A stretch of DNA of 39,604 nt from a virus: positions 1 through 39,604 of the IMG/VR virus record IMGVR_UViG_3300046694_000359; one strand, 5' to 3'. The position numbers and the translations under genes were made by a program. A model generated the notes under the pieces. The model saw only the letters and a program-made list of their open reading frames with translations. It was not told the DNA's origin and ran no database searches. Below are positions 1 through 7,454 of this stretch, one piece after another (the stretch's first letter is position 1; the number at the start of each line of letters is the position of its first letter).

Positions 1-398
1 ATTTACTTGCTGAACGTCGTTGGCAAGAGATCCAGAAGACTGAAGCTGAAGCACGTCGTGTAGCAGAATTAAGCCGTGTTCGACTTTCTGAAATTACTTA
101 TAGTAATAAGAAAGTACATACTATGGCTGAACATCTTAAACATCCTGTAGATGAAGCTGGTATGGGTATGCTAGCTGATGGTGGTTTTATTCATCACCAT
201 AATCTAATTGATCCAGGTCATAGTAATTCTCTTTATGACCCAAATAGAGAGCTAGTACATTCGCATTCTTTTAGCGATCCCGGTACTGATCATAGTGCTA
301 GTCGATATGCCTCTGTAGCTGATCAACAGCATCATTTTGATCCAACTGCATTAGCAATGGCAGGCCTCAATCCAACAATGGATACTGAGAATACATGA
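1..398 (+). CDS. Unrecognised phage protein, 5' end outside window
   Basis: An open frame (codons begin at base 3) runs from the left edge to TGA at 396-398, so the start lies outside; 131 residues are visible. The first 40 are highly charged and helical (AERRWQEIQKTEAEARR). The rest is rich in His, Asp and Ser, with loosely repeated DPGHSNS / SDPGTDHS units, and looks disordered. An internal ATG at 123 exists, but the frame stays open upstream of it, so I treat the whole stretch as coding. The stop overlaps the next start. Function unknown; the His/Asp-rich tail could bind metal or be a linker, which is a guess. Confidence 0.7.
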   Translation, partial: LLAERRWQEIQKTEAEARRVAELSRVRLSEITYSNKKVHTMAEHLKHPVDEAGMGMLADGGFIHHHNLIDPGHSNSLYDPNRELVHSHSFSDPGTDHSASRYASVADQQHHFDPTALAMAGLNPTMDTENT

Positions 399-559
399 AT
401 GTCCGTGAACTCATTGAAGCTGCAAAGAATTTTCAACCTACTGAAGCACAAGTTGAAGCTTTTGTAAATAGGCTTAATGAAAGAGAAAAAGAATATGAAC
501 AGAAAGCATGGGATTCTCGTGTGACGAATGAAATGCTAGAACGAACTTATTCTATTTAA
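395..559 (+). CDS. Small helical hypothetical protein (54 aa)
   Basis: A 54-residue ORF starts at an ATG that overlaps the TGA of the upstream gene (ATGA), the usual sign of translational coupling in phage operons. It ends just before a strong hairpin terminator at 566-592, so it closes its operon. The product is charged and predicted helical (NRLNEREKEYEQKAWDSR), with no membrane segment or Cys motif. I do not recognise a family. Confidence 0.65.
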   Translation: MNVRELIEAAKNFQPTEAQVEAFVNRLNEREKEYEQKAWDSRVTNEMLERTYSI

Positions 560-565
560 AAGATT

Positions 566-592
566 CCCTATACTCTCATAAGGAGTATAGGG
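566..592 (+). terminator. Hairpin of the CCTATAC family
   Basis: CCCTATACTC (566-575) pairs perfectly with GAGTATAGGG (583-592) around a 7-base loop, directly after a stop codon. No U-tract follows. It belongs to a dispersed family sharing this core (also at 4683, 11096, 13186 and 14822). Confidence 0.75.
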
Positions 593-617
593 ATATCTAA
601 AATCAATTGTCTTTTTA

Positions 618-639
618 TAAATATATTATATTATTGAAG
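618..639 (+). promoter_or_regulatory. Phage promoter motif, copy 1 (plus)
   Basis: This 22-base match to the motif TRRATATATTAT-N5-TG sits in the gap after the 566 terminator and before the first gene of the next unit. It is one of nine copies in the window, all intergenic and correctly oriented. That it is a promoter is inferred from position and conservation. Confidence 0.7.
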
Positions 640-666
640 TACCTTAAATAACTCTTCTAAGTTATC

Positions 667-834
667 ATGACCAATACTCTTATCCTCGTTATGTGCCTTA
701 TTATTTTCTGTATTCTTACTTTGAATATGGGAGGTAGCGACAATAAATTTCCTAAACAATGGAGATTCATTGGTTGGTTTCTGATGATCGGTATCATGTT
801 TCGTATTGTACATATTCATTTCCATCTTATTTAA
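667..834 (+). CDS. Small two-pass membrane protein (55 aa)
   Basis: The ATG at 667 opens a 55-residue ORF ending four bases before the next gene. It is dominated by two hydrophobic segments: residues about 3-20 (TLILVMCLIIFCILTL) and about 33-54 (FIGWFLMIGIMFRIVHI), joined by a short polar loop. It lies on the same strand as all its neighbours, just downstream of the 618-639 promoter motif. An overlapping minus-strand ORF (631-825) is judged a shadow. No clear ribosome binding site precedes the start. Function unknown; it could be an inner-membrane protein made early in infection. Confidence 0.6.
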   Translation: MTNTLILVMCLIIFCILTLNMGGSDNKFPKQWRFIGWFLMIGIMFRIVHIHFHLI

Positions 835-837
835 ACC

Positions 838-1095
838 ATGTCAGACTATATCAACCTAGCTAATCTTTTAGCTCGTTCGGCAGGTTTAACTCACTCTGTT
901 GGTTATAAGTATTTTGACAAACAGTTTGACGGTGATTATAAGTTCTGTGGAGATGGAATTCGATTCAATCGTCTCCATCCAGATCCTTTGGTATGGGATA
1001 TCCATAAAGATGATGCAGAAGAAGCAGTAGCTCGTGTTAAAGCAGCACGCCAAAAAGAAAATGAACGTAAGTATTTTCCATTGAATATTTTGTAA
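838..1095 (+). CDS. Hypothetical protein (85 aa)
   Basis: The ORF starts 3 bases after the stop of the small membrane gene. The product is soluble with mixed charge, an aromatic/Gly-rich middle (GYKYFDKQFDGDYKFCGDG) and a helical C-terminal half (DDAEEAVARVKAARQKENERK). No good Shine-Dalgarno is visible, so translation may be coupled to the upstream gene. I do not recognise the family. Confidence 0.7.
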   Translation: MSDYINLANLLARSAGLTHSVGYKYFDKQFDGDYKFCGDGIRFNRLHPDPLVWDIHKDDAEEAVARVKAARQKENERKYFPLNIL

Positions 1096-1129
1096 TATCC
1101 CTCAATTAATAACTCTACTAAGACCTACC

Positions 1130-1606
1130 ATGTTGCTCTACGAAAATGCACTCGCTTCAATTAGTCAAGATCCGACTTTGATGGAAAAGCAGATTGATCA
1201 GATCTTTGCTGCAGGTGAACACTATGCGCAAGTATGTAAAATGGACTTGATTAAGAAGCGTAAAGATGTATCTGAGCTTCACAAACTTATCCTTCTCTTT
1301 ATTGCAGAAGGTGGAGACCCACTTCCAGAAGAAGAAACTTTGGAATTAGCTAATAAGTATATTGATCGTTATCCAGAATTTAATCTGTATCTAATTCATA
1401 ACTTTGATGCTATCGATAAATGCCTCAAATGGATGAATGGATATTATGCTGAATACTTCGGCAATGGTAAGAAGATGACTAAAGGTCTTATTACCACTAT
1501 GCTAGCTATTCATCAAGAAGTTATTAAGGACATTGTCAAGGAGATTGTATGTCAGGATATTATGACTTCTTTGGACGATACTATGGATGGATCATCCTCG
1601 GATTGA
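1130..1606 (+). CDS. Hypothetical helical protein (158 aa)
   Basis: A soluble, predicted all-helical protein with an acidic C-terminus ending in a Ser/Asp tail (DDTMDGSSSD). Its 3' end overlaps the next gene by 58 bases in another frame, which is long for this window. The next start has a strong ribosome binding site inside this gene, so both frames are probably translated. No family recognised. Confidence 0.75.
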   Translation: MLLYENALASISQDPTLMEKQIDQIFAAGEHYAQVCKMDLIKKRKDVSELHKLILLFIAEGGDPLPEEETLELANKYIDRYPEFNLYLIHNFDAIDKCLKWMNGYYAEYFGNGKKMTKGLITTMLAIHQEVIKDIVKEIVCQDIMTSLDDTMDGSSSD

Positions 1607-1833
1607 TTATCCTATCTACTCATGGAAATTTTGTAGGTCAGCGAATTATTCGTATTAAAACTGATCTTATTAGATGCCCTCTTTGGTGTCTATATTTTCC
1701 ATTAGTAGTTGTATTCGATATGATTCCAAGTGCAGTTATGGCAAAACGCAATATCTTTGAAAGAAGATTTTGGAACTTCACTTGGTTAATTTTCCTCGTT
1801 GGATTTGATGGAATGTTTTGCGAAGATGAATAA
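1549..1833 (+). CDS. Membrane protein (94 aa)
   Basis: Its start at 1549 is supported by an AAGGAG seven bases upstream, inside the previous gene. Three hydrophobic segments can be seen: WIILGLIILST (residues about 14-24), CPLWCLYFPLVVVFDMIPSAV (about 43-63, slightly broken) and WNFTWLIFLVGF (about 75-86). They are separated by basic patches, as in an inner-membrane protein. Its stop overlaps the start of the secreted protein that follows. Function unknown. Confidence 0.65.
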   Translation: MSGYYDFFGRYYGWIILGLIILSTHGNFVGQRIIRIKTDLIRCPLWCLYFPLVVVFDMIPSAVMAKRNIFERRFWNFTWLIFLVGFDGMFCEDE

Positions 1834-2053
1834 GATTCTCTTTGGTATTTGGGTTTTCTGTTATTCCGTACTTGCCCATGCCAATTTAATCAGTGAACAT
1901 GGGTTTCTTTTTGTACAAGATACTCATGGTGAGCTTGTAGAAATCGTAGATACTCGAACTCTAGCTTTTTGTGAAAGACTTAAAGTAAAAGCTATGAAGA
2001 TTGATTCTAACAAGAATAAAAAGTATACTTGTACTGATATTAATGATGATTAA
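1826..2053 (+). CDS. Small exported protein with signal peptide (75 aa)
   Basis: The chosen start is the ATG at 1826, overlapping the previous stop; an upstream TTG in the same frame lacks support. Residues 1-19 form a classic Sec signal peptide: MNK, then a hydrophobic core ILFGIWVFCYSVL, then AHA before the predicted cut. The mature part is about 56 residues with two Cys, and could act in the periplasm. It sits next to another membrane protein gene, which suggests a small group acting on the host envelope, but the function is unknown. Confidence 0.6.
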   Translation: MNKILFGIWVFCYSVLAHANLISEHGFLFVQDTHGELVEIVDTRTLAFCERLKVKAMKIDSNKNKKYTCTDINDD

Positions 2054-2246
2054 GAATCTTATAAAATACTTTAGTAAAAAATCTTTTCTTAAGAAAGAAG
2101 AGATGGAAGTTAGATGTCCAGTATGTTATGGAAAAATCACTCCAGAATCTAAAGTATTTATAGATTCTAAAGGTGTTAGAATCCATGATTCATATCTATG
2201 CCGTATTAATTTGAATAAGAAAAATGGCCATCAAAAGCACAACTGA
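2043..2246 (+). CDS. Small basic protein with CxxC motif
   Basis: The frame is open from 2001, but the first ATGs are at 2043 and 2046, overlapping the previous stop; I chose 2043 with low certainty. A basic N-terminus (KNLIKYFSKKSFLKK) is followed by RCPVCYGKITPE and a further Cys near residue 58 (YLC). It resembles half of a zinc ribbon but lacks the second CxxC. Its end overlaps the next gene by 23 bases. A further possible start is the ATG at 2102. Confidence 0.5.
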   Translation: MMIKNLIKYFSKKSFLKKEEMEVRCPVCYGKITPESKVFIDSKGVRIHDSYLCRINLNKKNGHQKHN

Positions 2247-2436
2247 AAAGATTAAGCTTGATATTGATCGAAAAGCAGCAATGGAGATTACTAATGGTAT
2301 TCTTCGTTTAGCTGGTGGTTCAATGAAGCTTCATGAATCTGAATTTTATAAGCAAAATAAAGGATTAATTGATCTTTTCAATATTTTGCAAGCTAATTTC
2401 AATGAGTCACACAATCATATTCATATAGAAGGTTGA
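2224..2436 (+). CDS. Hypothetical helical protein (70 aa)
   Basis: The ORF starts with an AAGAAAA stretch before the ATG and overlaps the end of the upstream gene. The product is a small, mixed-charge helical protein (KIKLDIDRKAAMEITNGIL) with a His-rich C-terminus (SHNHIHIEG). No family recognised. Confidence 0.65.
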   Translation: MAIKSTTEKIKLDIDRKAAMEITNGILRLAGGSMKLHESEFYKQNKGLIDLFNILQANFNESHNHIHIEG

Positions 2437-2438
2437 TT

Positions 2439-2807
2439 ATGGAATATCAGCAAATAACTGCGACTAATAAAACTACCCATATTAATGGGAATCGTTTTAG
2501 AATTCTTGTCACTACATCAATAAGAGGATTTACTCAATCTTATTGGAGTGGTAATGAAAAAACAGTAAATCATCCAGCAGTAGCACTGACTACTGAAGTT
2601 ATTGAATTTAATGATCCAGATGATGCTATTGTTGCACTTGATGCAGTGAATAAGACTTCAGTTAGCCAAAGTGAAGTAAGCCAAACAGCTACCGCACTAT
2701 TTAATCATGAATACTGGCGTGCTACAAAGAAAGAACGTGATGAACGTTTGCAAGAAAGATTTGATCGTATTGGTTTAGGTTTAGGTAAAGGATCATCAAA
2801 TGACTGA
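2439..2807 (+). CDS. Hypothetical protein (122 aa)
   Basis: The ATG at 2439 is preceded by AGAAGG eight bases upstream, so I prefer it to the TTG at 2433. The N-terminal two thirds looks like beta strands (NRFRILVTTSIRGF); the C-terminus is a charged helix (RATKKERDERLQERFDRI). It overlaps the next gene by 8 bases. Function unknown. Confidence 0.7.
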   Translation: MEYQQITATNKTTHINGNRFRILVTTSIRGFTQSYWSGNEKTVNHPAVALTTEVIEFNDPDDAIVALDAVNKTSVSQSEVSQTATALFNHEYWRATKKERDERLQERFDRIGLGLGKGSSND

Positions 2808-3030
2808 AGCACAGCTTAAAGTGATTGAAGTAGAAGTTTCAAAGATTAAACTTGAACCGGGTCAAGTTCTTGTAGTATCTGTTCCAAAAGAACAGTATAC
2901 TAAGATGGCTACTAATAAAGATAGTCTTGCTTTTACGCATTTGTATAGTACTCTTCAACAGCTTTTCCCTGCTAATCAGATTCTGATTAAGCATGATGAA
3001 ATTGAATTCTCTGTAGTAGATCCAGAATAA
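2800..3030 (+). CDS. Hypothetical protein (76 aa)
   Basis: It starts inside the previous gene with AAAGGA upstream. It is a small alpha/beta protein with the segment KLEPGQVLVVSVPKEQYT. Phage proteins with the pattern LxxGxxLVVxVP are common, but I cannot assign a function. It is the last of a run of overlapping genes before a 63-base gap. Confidence 0.7.
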   Translation: MTEAQLKVIEVEVSKIKLEPGQVLVVSVPKEQYTKMATNKDSLAFTHLYSTLQQLFPANQILIKHDEIEFSVVDPE

Positions 3031-3093
3031 CAACTGATTTAGTAGTAAACATTTTTCCATAAAACTTCATAAAAAATTTACTGTAATACTGAA

Positions 3094-3291
3094 ATGGCTA
3101 AAGAAATCATTGCACCAAATAAGAACGTTCAAGATCAAGATGCTCGTCTGTCGAAGGGCTTTAAAAAAGAACAGAACCGTGGTGCGAAAGCTAAAACTAA
3201 ATCAGATTTTAATCGTAACGTTCGTAATCTTACTCCTAATGACTTCCGTCGTATTCAGGAAGATGAGGATGATGTAGAACTACAATACTAA
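3094..3291 (+). CDS. Small charged protein (65 aa)
   Basis: A short ORF, very rich in Lys, Arg, Asn and Asp, with a strongly basic first half (KGFKKEQNRGAKAKTKSDFNR) and an acidic C-terminus (EDEDDVELQY). It is probably disordered. No Shine-Dalgarno is apparent. Such dipolar small proteins in phages often bind nucleic acid or are virion-packaged, but nothing here shows that. Confidence 0.6.
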   Translation: MAKEIIAPNKNVQDQDARLSKGFKKEQNRGAKAKTKSDFNRNVRNLTPNDFRRIQEDEDDVELQY

Positions 3292-3324
3292 GTAGTTTAT
3301 TCTAACTTACATAAATCTTATACT

Positions 3325-3939
3325 ATGTCTTATCCTATTTTCCGTAAATCAGAAATCCGTGTATTTTCAATGATGCAAATCCGTAATTATATCGGTGCAT
3401 TATTTCAGAATATGTGGTATCAGGATGATGATAAGGATATTAAGCATCATTACAGCATCCAACTTAATCAAGAAATTGCTGAAAGTGATGTAACTTTGAT
3501 TCCAGATAGACTTGGTTTGACAGATGGATTCTTTAATCTTATGATCTGTCATCCTAATGGTGTAAGATCTCATACAGATAAATTTTCTAATACAACAGGT
3601 CTTACTTTCTTTATGAATAATGCGGAAGGTGAGTTTATTTATGATGGTGCATACATGCACCATAATATTGCTCGCTTCGATACAGTTCTTTTCGACGACC
3701 ATATTCAACATTCCTTTGAGAACCAACGTGAAAAAGAGAAGGCGGTTTTGCCCTTTTTCATGCTTACAAATGATAATCAAAGAAAAGAAAGTAACCGTCC
3801 TTATATCATAGAAGGCTTTTCACTTCATGATATTCGAGTAGAAACCGATCGAGAGTATAAGCTTGATAGGAACGGGGTACCTTATATGCTTCAATACGAT
3901 CGTATTGGTCGACACAAACGAGTTAAATTGGAAGCTTAA
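3325..3939 (+). CDS. Possible 2-oxoglutarate/Fe(II)-dependent oxygenase-like protein
   Basis: The 204-residue protein has an H-x-D at residues 83-85 (SHTD), a beta-rich stretch with a Gly-Glu turn (LTFFMNNAEGEFIYDG), then FDTVLFDDHIQHSF with His126/His129 and a following Arg (residue 135). This HxD...H...R order and the strand around VLF match the double-stranded beta-helix oxygenases (prolyl-4-hydroxylase-like) found in several large phages. That is pattern recognition only; a cupin without this chemistry would look similar. The next gene starts two bases after its stop. Confidence 0.5.
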   Translation: MSYPIFRKSEIRVFSMMQIRNYIGALFQNMWYQDDDKDIKHHYSIQLNQEIAESDVTLIPDRLGLTDGFFNLMICHPNGVRSHTDKFSNTTGLTFFMNNAEGEFIYDGAYMHHNIARFDTVLFDDHIQHSFENQREKEKAVLPFFMLTNDNQRKESNRPYIIEGFSLHDIRVETDREYKLDRNGVPYMLQYDRIGRHKRVKLEA

Positions 3940-3941
3940 AA

Positions 3942-4157
3942 ATGGACATAGTAAGACCTGTAGATCCAAAAGATATTCTTGAATTTCCTTGTGGAAAGCT
4001 TTATTTCCGTGGAAATAAAGATATCAATGATTATTCCGAAGTTGTAGTACATCCATTTGATACTATGGATTGGCACAACAAGATGGATCAAGTATTTAGT
4101 GAGCAGAAAGTAATCGAAATGCCTCCAGCAATCAATCTTGTAAAGGTAGAAGACTAA
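3942..4157 (+). CDS. Hypothetical protein (71 aa)
   Basis: It begins two bases after the oxygenase-like gene and its stop overlaps the next start by one base. The product is small, soluble and mostly beta or irregular (PCGKLYFRGNKDINDYSEVV). It may be a partner of the upstream enzyme, but only the tight linkage suggests this. Confidence 0.65.
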   Translation: MDIVRPVDPKDILEFPCGKLYFRGNKDINDYSEVVVHPFDTMDWHNKMDQVFSEQKVIEMPPAINLVKVED

Positions 4158-4507
4158 TGGAAAACGTTGTTCAAGAAGTGGCGCTAGAAGCTTTTGATGA
4201 AGAAGGCTATCGTAAATTCCAGGAATTAATTATGGAACAACGATACAATATTGAGCTAATGCTTCAAGCTCATACTGGTTCCGCAGTTCGTTTCCAAATT
4301 GCTGATGCTTGGAAGACAGCTTTCCCACGTAATCTGTATCATAACCTTGCATCAATTCAGATTATCAAACCATTCCGAGGAAGGCTTGATATTGATCTGC
4401 CTCGTGCATCTAGTATTAATGATGCTTATGAAGGCGCTGGTCCATTTGTAACACAAATCAATGTCATTCGACAGGAAGAATTTGATTTTTATGTGACCAA
4501 CCAGTAA
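4157..4507 (+). CDS. Hypothetical protein (116 aa)
   Basis: The start overlaps the previous stop, and the stop overlaps the next start. The first half is helical and acidic; the second half holds beta-like segments (IQIIKPFRGRLDIDLP). No family recognised. Confidence 0.7.
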   Translation: MENVVQEVALEAFDEEGYRKFQELIMEQRYNIELMLQAHTGSAVRFQIADAWKTAFPRNLYHNLASIQIIKPFRGRLDIDLPRASSINDAYEGAGPFVTQINVIRQEEFDFYVTNQ

Positions 4508-4671
4508 TGGATAATTCAATACCAACACCAGATCTTGAAGATATTTTTGAATGGGCCGATGGTACTACATGTACCAGAGAAGAACATCATTTCATGAATC
4601 ATATGTCTGATGATTTTACCATTCATTATTATGGTTCACCATCATGGCAGAAATTATCTTCTGATAAATAA
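4507..4671 (+). CDS. Small acidic protein (54 aa)
   Basis: The ATG at 4507 overlaps the TAA of the preceding gene, and the frame runs to TAA at 4669-4671, just before a terminator hairpin. The product is acidic with several His and two Trp (DIFEWADGT, SPSWQKLSSDK). It is the last gene of its operon. Function unknown. Confidence 0.6.
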   Translation: MDNSIPTPDLEDIFEWADGTTCTREEHHFMNHMSDDFTIHYYGSPSWQKLSSDK

Positions 4672-4682
4672 GTAAGTTAGAT

Positions 4683-4715
4683 AACCCTATACCTTCCAAG
4701 TGAAGGTATAGGGTT
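4683..4715 (+). terminator. Hairpin terminator, CCTATACC family
   Basis: A perfect 14-bp stem (AACCCTATACCTTC, 4683-4696, with its complement at 4702-4715) closes a 5-base loop CAAGT. The arms and loop are nearly identical to the hairpin at 13186-13212. It separates the small-gene operon from the structural genes. Confidence 0.85.
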
Positions 4716-4800
4716 CTATTCTACTTCGTTTTCTTTTTTGTATATTTTTCAAAAGAAATAAGGCTATAACAAGAAATTAATTAAAGCATTAGGATAAAAC

Positions 4801-5334
4801 ATGCCTAGTATCAGTTTACTTAAAGAACAATTTGACGCTTTGCCTATTGATTCGACTAATATTGATCTCTATGCAGCGTTACTTAGGTCAGATATTTCTG
4901 ACTATAAACCGCTTATGCAACAAATTCTAGCTGGTACTCTAGATATTGAAGATACCAGAAAGCTACTACCTAATGATGCACAGTATAATCGATTTGGCGA
5001 TAAGAATACTGATGCACGAATTGGTCTTACTGATGAACAGTTAGCTCAGAATATGAAAGATAATCTATCAGCTAGATTATTTGGTGGAGAAGTTATTAAA
5101 GAAAATGTCATGTTTAGGCCTGATATTTCTTCGATGCAAACTCTCATTGCTGAGAACTTTACAAAGCTTACTGGACAGACTCTTACCCAAGATCAGATTA
5201 ATTCAATTCTACCAATCATGAATGAAGAAGTCATTCAAGAGTTGAATGTAGCAAATCTGTCTATGGATGATGTAAAGCAAGTCCAGTTAGTGTTTTCTGA
5301 TTTACTATCGACTAAGCCGATTTCGTCATATTAA
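4801..5334 (+). CDS. Helical protein upstream of portal (177 aa), paralogue 1
   Basis: It begins after TTAGGATAAAAC (AGGA ribosome site) and opens the gene run that ends with the portal. The protein is all-helical. Around residues 38-60 it has PLMQQILAGTLDIEDTRKL, which lines up with NTIMYYLVYGQLEINSLYTM and KRIMSMLYLRQINLSQLANM in the next two genes, so the three probably share one fold and origin. Position suggests a head or neck structural role; that is inference. Confidence 0.75.
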   Translation: MPSISLLKEQFDALPIDSTNIDLYAALLRSDISDYKPLMQQILAGTLDIEDTRKLLPNDAQYNRFGDKNTDARIGLTDEQLAQNMKDNLSARLFGGEVIKENVMFRPDISSMQTLIAENFTKLTGQTLTQDQINSILPIMNEEVIQELNVANLSMDDVKQVQLVFSDLLSTKPISSY

Positions 5335-5343
5335 AGGATTTAT

Positions 5344-6390
5344 ATGTCACAAGTTCTAGTAAATAAAACGGATTTAGATGCGTATCTATCTACTTTAGAT
5401 ATGACAAATCCTGATATCAAACGAGTAATTGCAGCACTTAATACTATAGATACTAGTATTCTCAATACTATCATGTACTATCTAGTATATGGTCAATTAG
5501 AGATTAATAGTCTATATACAATGCCTATTAGTAATGAGTCAATGAAGTTACTCATTACCTCTGTAGAAAATGGACAGAATACTCTAGTAAGTAAATATAC
5601 TTACTACCGAAATAAGATTAAAGCATTTCCAACTTGGATCCAATTTGAAAAAGATCAAATGGCCAATGCTGGACTGCGTATTACTCGTCGAAGTGTATCA
5701 GCAATTCGGTTTTGTACACAGATTATTTTTGACACATTGAATATCATTCCAGGTTCGTACTATGATGTCAATATTGTACGTACTAATTATATGGCTTTAG
5801 TAAATGGTAGTGTAGCTCAAACACTATTAGCTGCTGCCAAAAATAATATTTCTGAGATTAAGGCATCTTTCAATCTTGATATTAGTCCTTTAATGAATGC
5901 ATTGACAACAGCTACTAATAATAGCTATTTTGTCTATTCAAATGAAGGTACTATTCCTATCAAGGGTGGCTTTGATACTATTAATGGCTATATTTACCGT
6001 AAATCCTTTCTAGATGTCATCTATGAGAATTATGTTGATAATATAACATCATTCACTAAGGAAATGGCTACGGATTATGCAAATGATACAACAAAAGATG
6101 GTACTTTTACCATCAATAGGTTGATGGCTGATCCAAACTATTCTTGGCAGTCTATTTTTAATCAGGCTTTAATTGCTAATGAAGCTGATTTTATCAATGC
6201 ATTCCGTAAGGTAGTATTTCTACGCTATGTATTATTTACAAAGATTTATGGTTCTGCATTCTTTGATTCGAAACTAATTGCTACTGAAGTAAGTACATAT
6301 AATGCACTTATTAACTTCTTTACTAATTATCAGCTATTCCAAGCTAACGTCCAATCTCAGACTGCAACTCAATTTGCGACCACATCATGA
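5344..6390 (+). CDS. Helical probable virion protein (348 aa), paralogue 2
   Basis: It begins ten bases after the upstream stop with AAAGGA before the ATG. The N-terminus (DLDAYLSTLDMTN...LNTIMYYLVYGQLEINSLYTM) is alignable with that of the next gene (DLQSYLDRF...FKRIMSMLYLRQINLSQLANM), showing tandem duplication and divergence. The sequence is Asn/Thr/Ser-rich with few charges, typical of virion proteins. It overlaps the next gene by four bases (ATGA). It may form part of the head-tail joint next to the portal; no specific homologue recognised. Confidence 0.75.
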   Translation: MSQVLVNKTDLDAYLSTLDMTNPDIKRVIAALNTIDTSILNTIMYYLVYGQLEINSLYTMPISNESMKLLITSVENGQNTLVSKYTYYRNKIKAFPTWIQFEKDQMANAGLRITRRSVSAIRFCTQIIFDTLNIIPGSYYDVNIVRTNYMALVNGSVAQTLLAAAKNNISEIKASFNLDISPLMNALTTATNNSYFVYSNEGTIPIKGGFDTINGYIYRKSFLDVIYENYVDNITSFTKEMATDYANDTTKDGTFTINRLMADPNYSWQSIFNQALIANEADFINAFRKVVFLRYVLFTKIYGSAFFDSKLIATEVSTYNALINFFTNYQLFQANVQSQTATQFATTS

Positions 6391-7442
6391 CAACCATTTC
6401 CAATAGTGACTTACAAAGTTATCTAGATCGGTTTGTAACTCCAAAGACCTTCCTAGTGTTTTCTAAGTTATATTCATTAACCAACGTTGATAATTTCAAA
6501 CGAATTATGTCTATGCTTTACCTTAGACAAATTAATTTGAGTCAACTAGCTAATATGAGTATTTTAGATGACCAAGCGATTCAGGATTTTCTTGATCTAT
6601 ATGACAGGATCAATACTTCTACTGACACATCAGGTACACCAACGACTTTCAATGCAAGACAATGGTTACTTGGAACAGATAGTCAGCCAACCCCATTAAT
6701 GAGTTTTTACTCAGGTTATAGTGATTGGCTAAATACTACAATGTATGATGAGTTGGTACCTCTTAAGACAGTATCAGCGCCATATGTTGAATATGGTCTA
6801 GCCAATGGTAGTATTTATGATAATGAGACATCATTTAAGGAAGAATTCTATCAAAAGGTAACTTCTTCTTTATTAGCTACTCATAATGTCACAGATGTAT
6901 CAGCATTATTACCTAGCTGGACTATTGATCCTAGTATTACTGGAAGAAGTGCTACAGTATTGAAAGCAGTGTGGGCCTATTTAATGGAACCATTTGCTAC
7001 ATTCAATAATGATCAATTAGCTTCATTCATTGTAGATTATTCAGGTAATTCATCTACATTTTCAGATAATCTAGTATTTTTTCATAGTCTTATTAACTAT
7101 CAACCTTATTCAAAGCTATTGGATGACTATTTAACTTCAAGGATTTTTGAATTAAATATCAAAGGTCGTGGTTACAATAATACTGAACTAGCGGTATATG
7201 CTGATGACGTAGTGACTACTACCAATTCCGATAATATCAGTAAATACAATTTGACTGACCTCTTTACATACTTATTCTTTGAGAATAAAGTAGCATTGAC
7301 GTATAAAGCTAACAATGGTTTAGCTCTAACTAGTCCTTATGGAGACACTCTAGTAACTTTTCAGGGTGTTATTGCACAGCTTACAAGTTTATTTAACGAA
7401 GTACTGGCACTAGTTACAAATACGCTTCAAGTAAAAGTCTAA
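6387..7442 (+). CDS. Helical probable virion protein (351 aa), paralogue 3
   Basis: Its start overlaps the previous stop by four bases. It is nearly the same length as its upstream paralogue and shares the N-terminal pattern (DLxxYL, then IM-x-x-L...QxxxxxLxxM). It is Asn/Ser/Thr-rich with regular helices. The portal gene follows after 12 bases with AAAAGGAATC as ribosome site. Probable structural protein; exact role unknown. Confidence 0.75.
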   Translation: MTTISNSDLQSYLDRFVTPKTFLVFSKLYSLTNVDNFKRIMSMLYLRQINLSQLANMSILDDQAIQDFLDLYDRINTSTDTSGTPTTFNARQWLLGTDSQPTPLMSFYSGYSDWLNTTMYDELVPLKTVSAPYVEYGLANGSIYDNETSFKEEFYQKVTSSLLATHNVTDVSALLPSWTIDPSITGRSATVLKAVWAYLMEPFATFNNDQLASFIVDYSGNSSTFSDNLVFFHSLINYQPYSKLLDDYLTSRIFELNIKGRGYNNTELAVYADDVVTTTNSDNISKYNLTDLFTYLFFENKVALTYKANNGLALTSPYGDTLVTFQGVIAQLTSLFNEVLALVTNTLQVKV

Positions 7443-7454
7443 AAAGGAATCGAT

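Noticed and set aside
631-825. Minus-strand ORF of 64 residues
   Set aside because: It lies opposite a plus-strand ORF (667-834) with clear membrane-protein composition, on the strand of all neighbours and behind a promoter motif. The minus product is polar with no ribosome site.
3400-3780. Minus-strand ORF of 126 residues
   Set aside because: It overlaps the oxygenase-like gene completely, on the strand opposite its neighbours, with Ile/Lys/Cys-rich shadow composition and no ribosome site.
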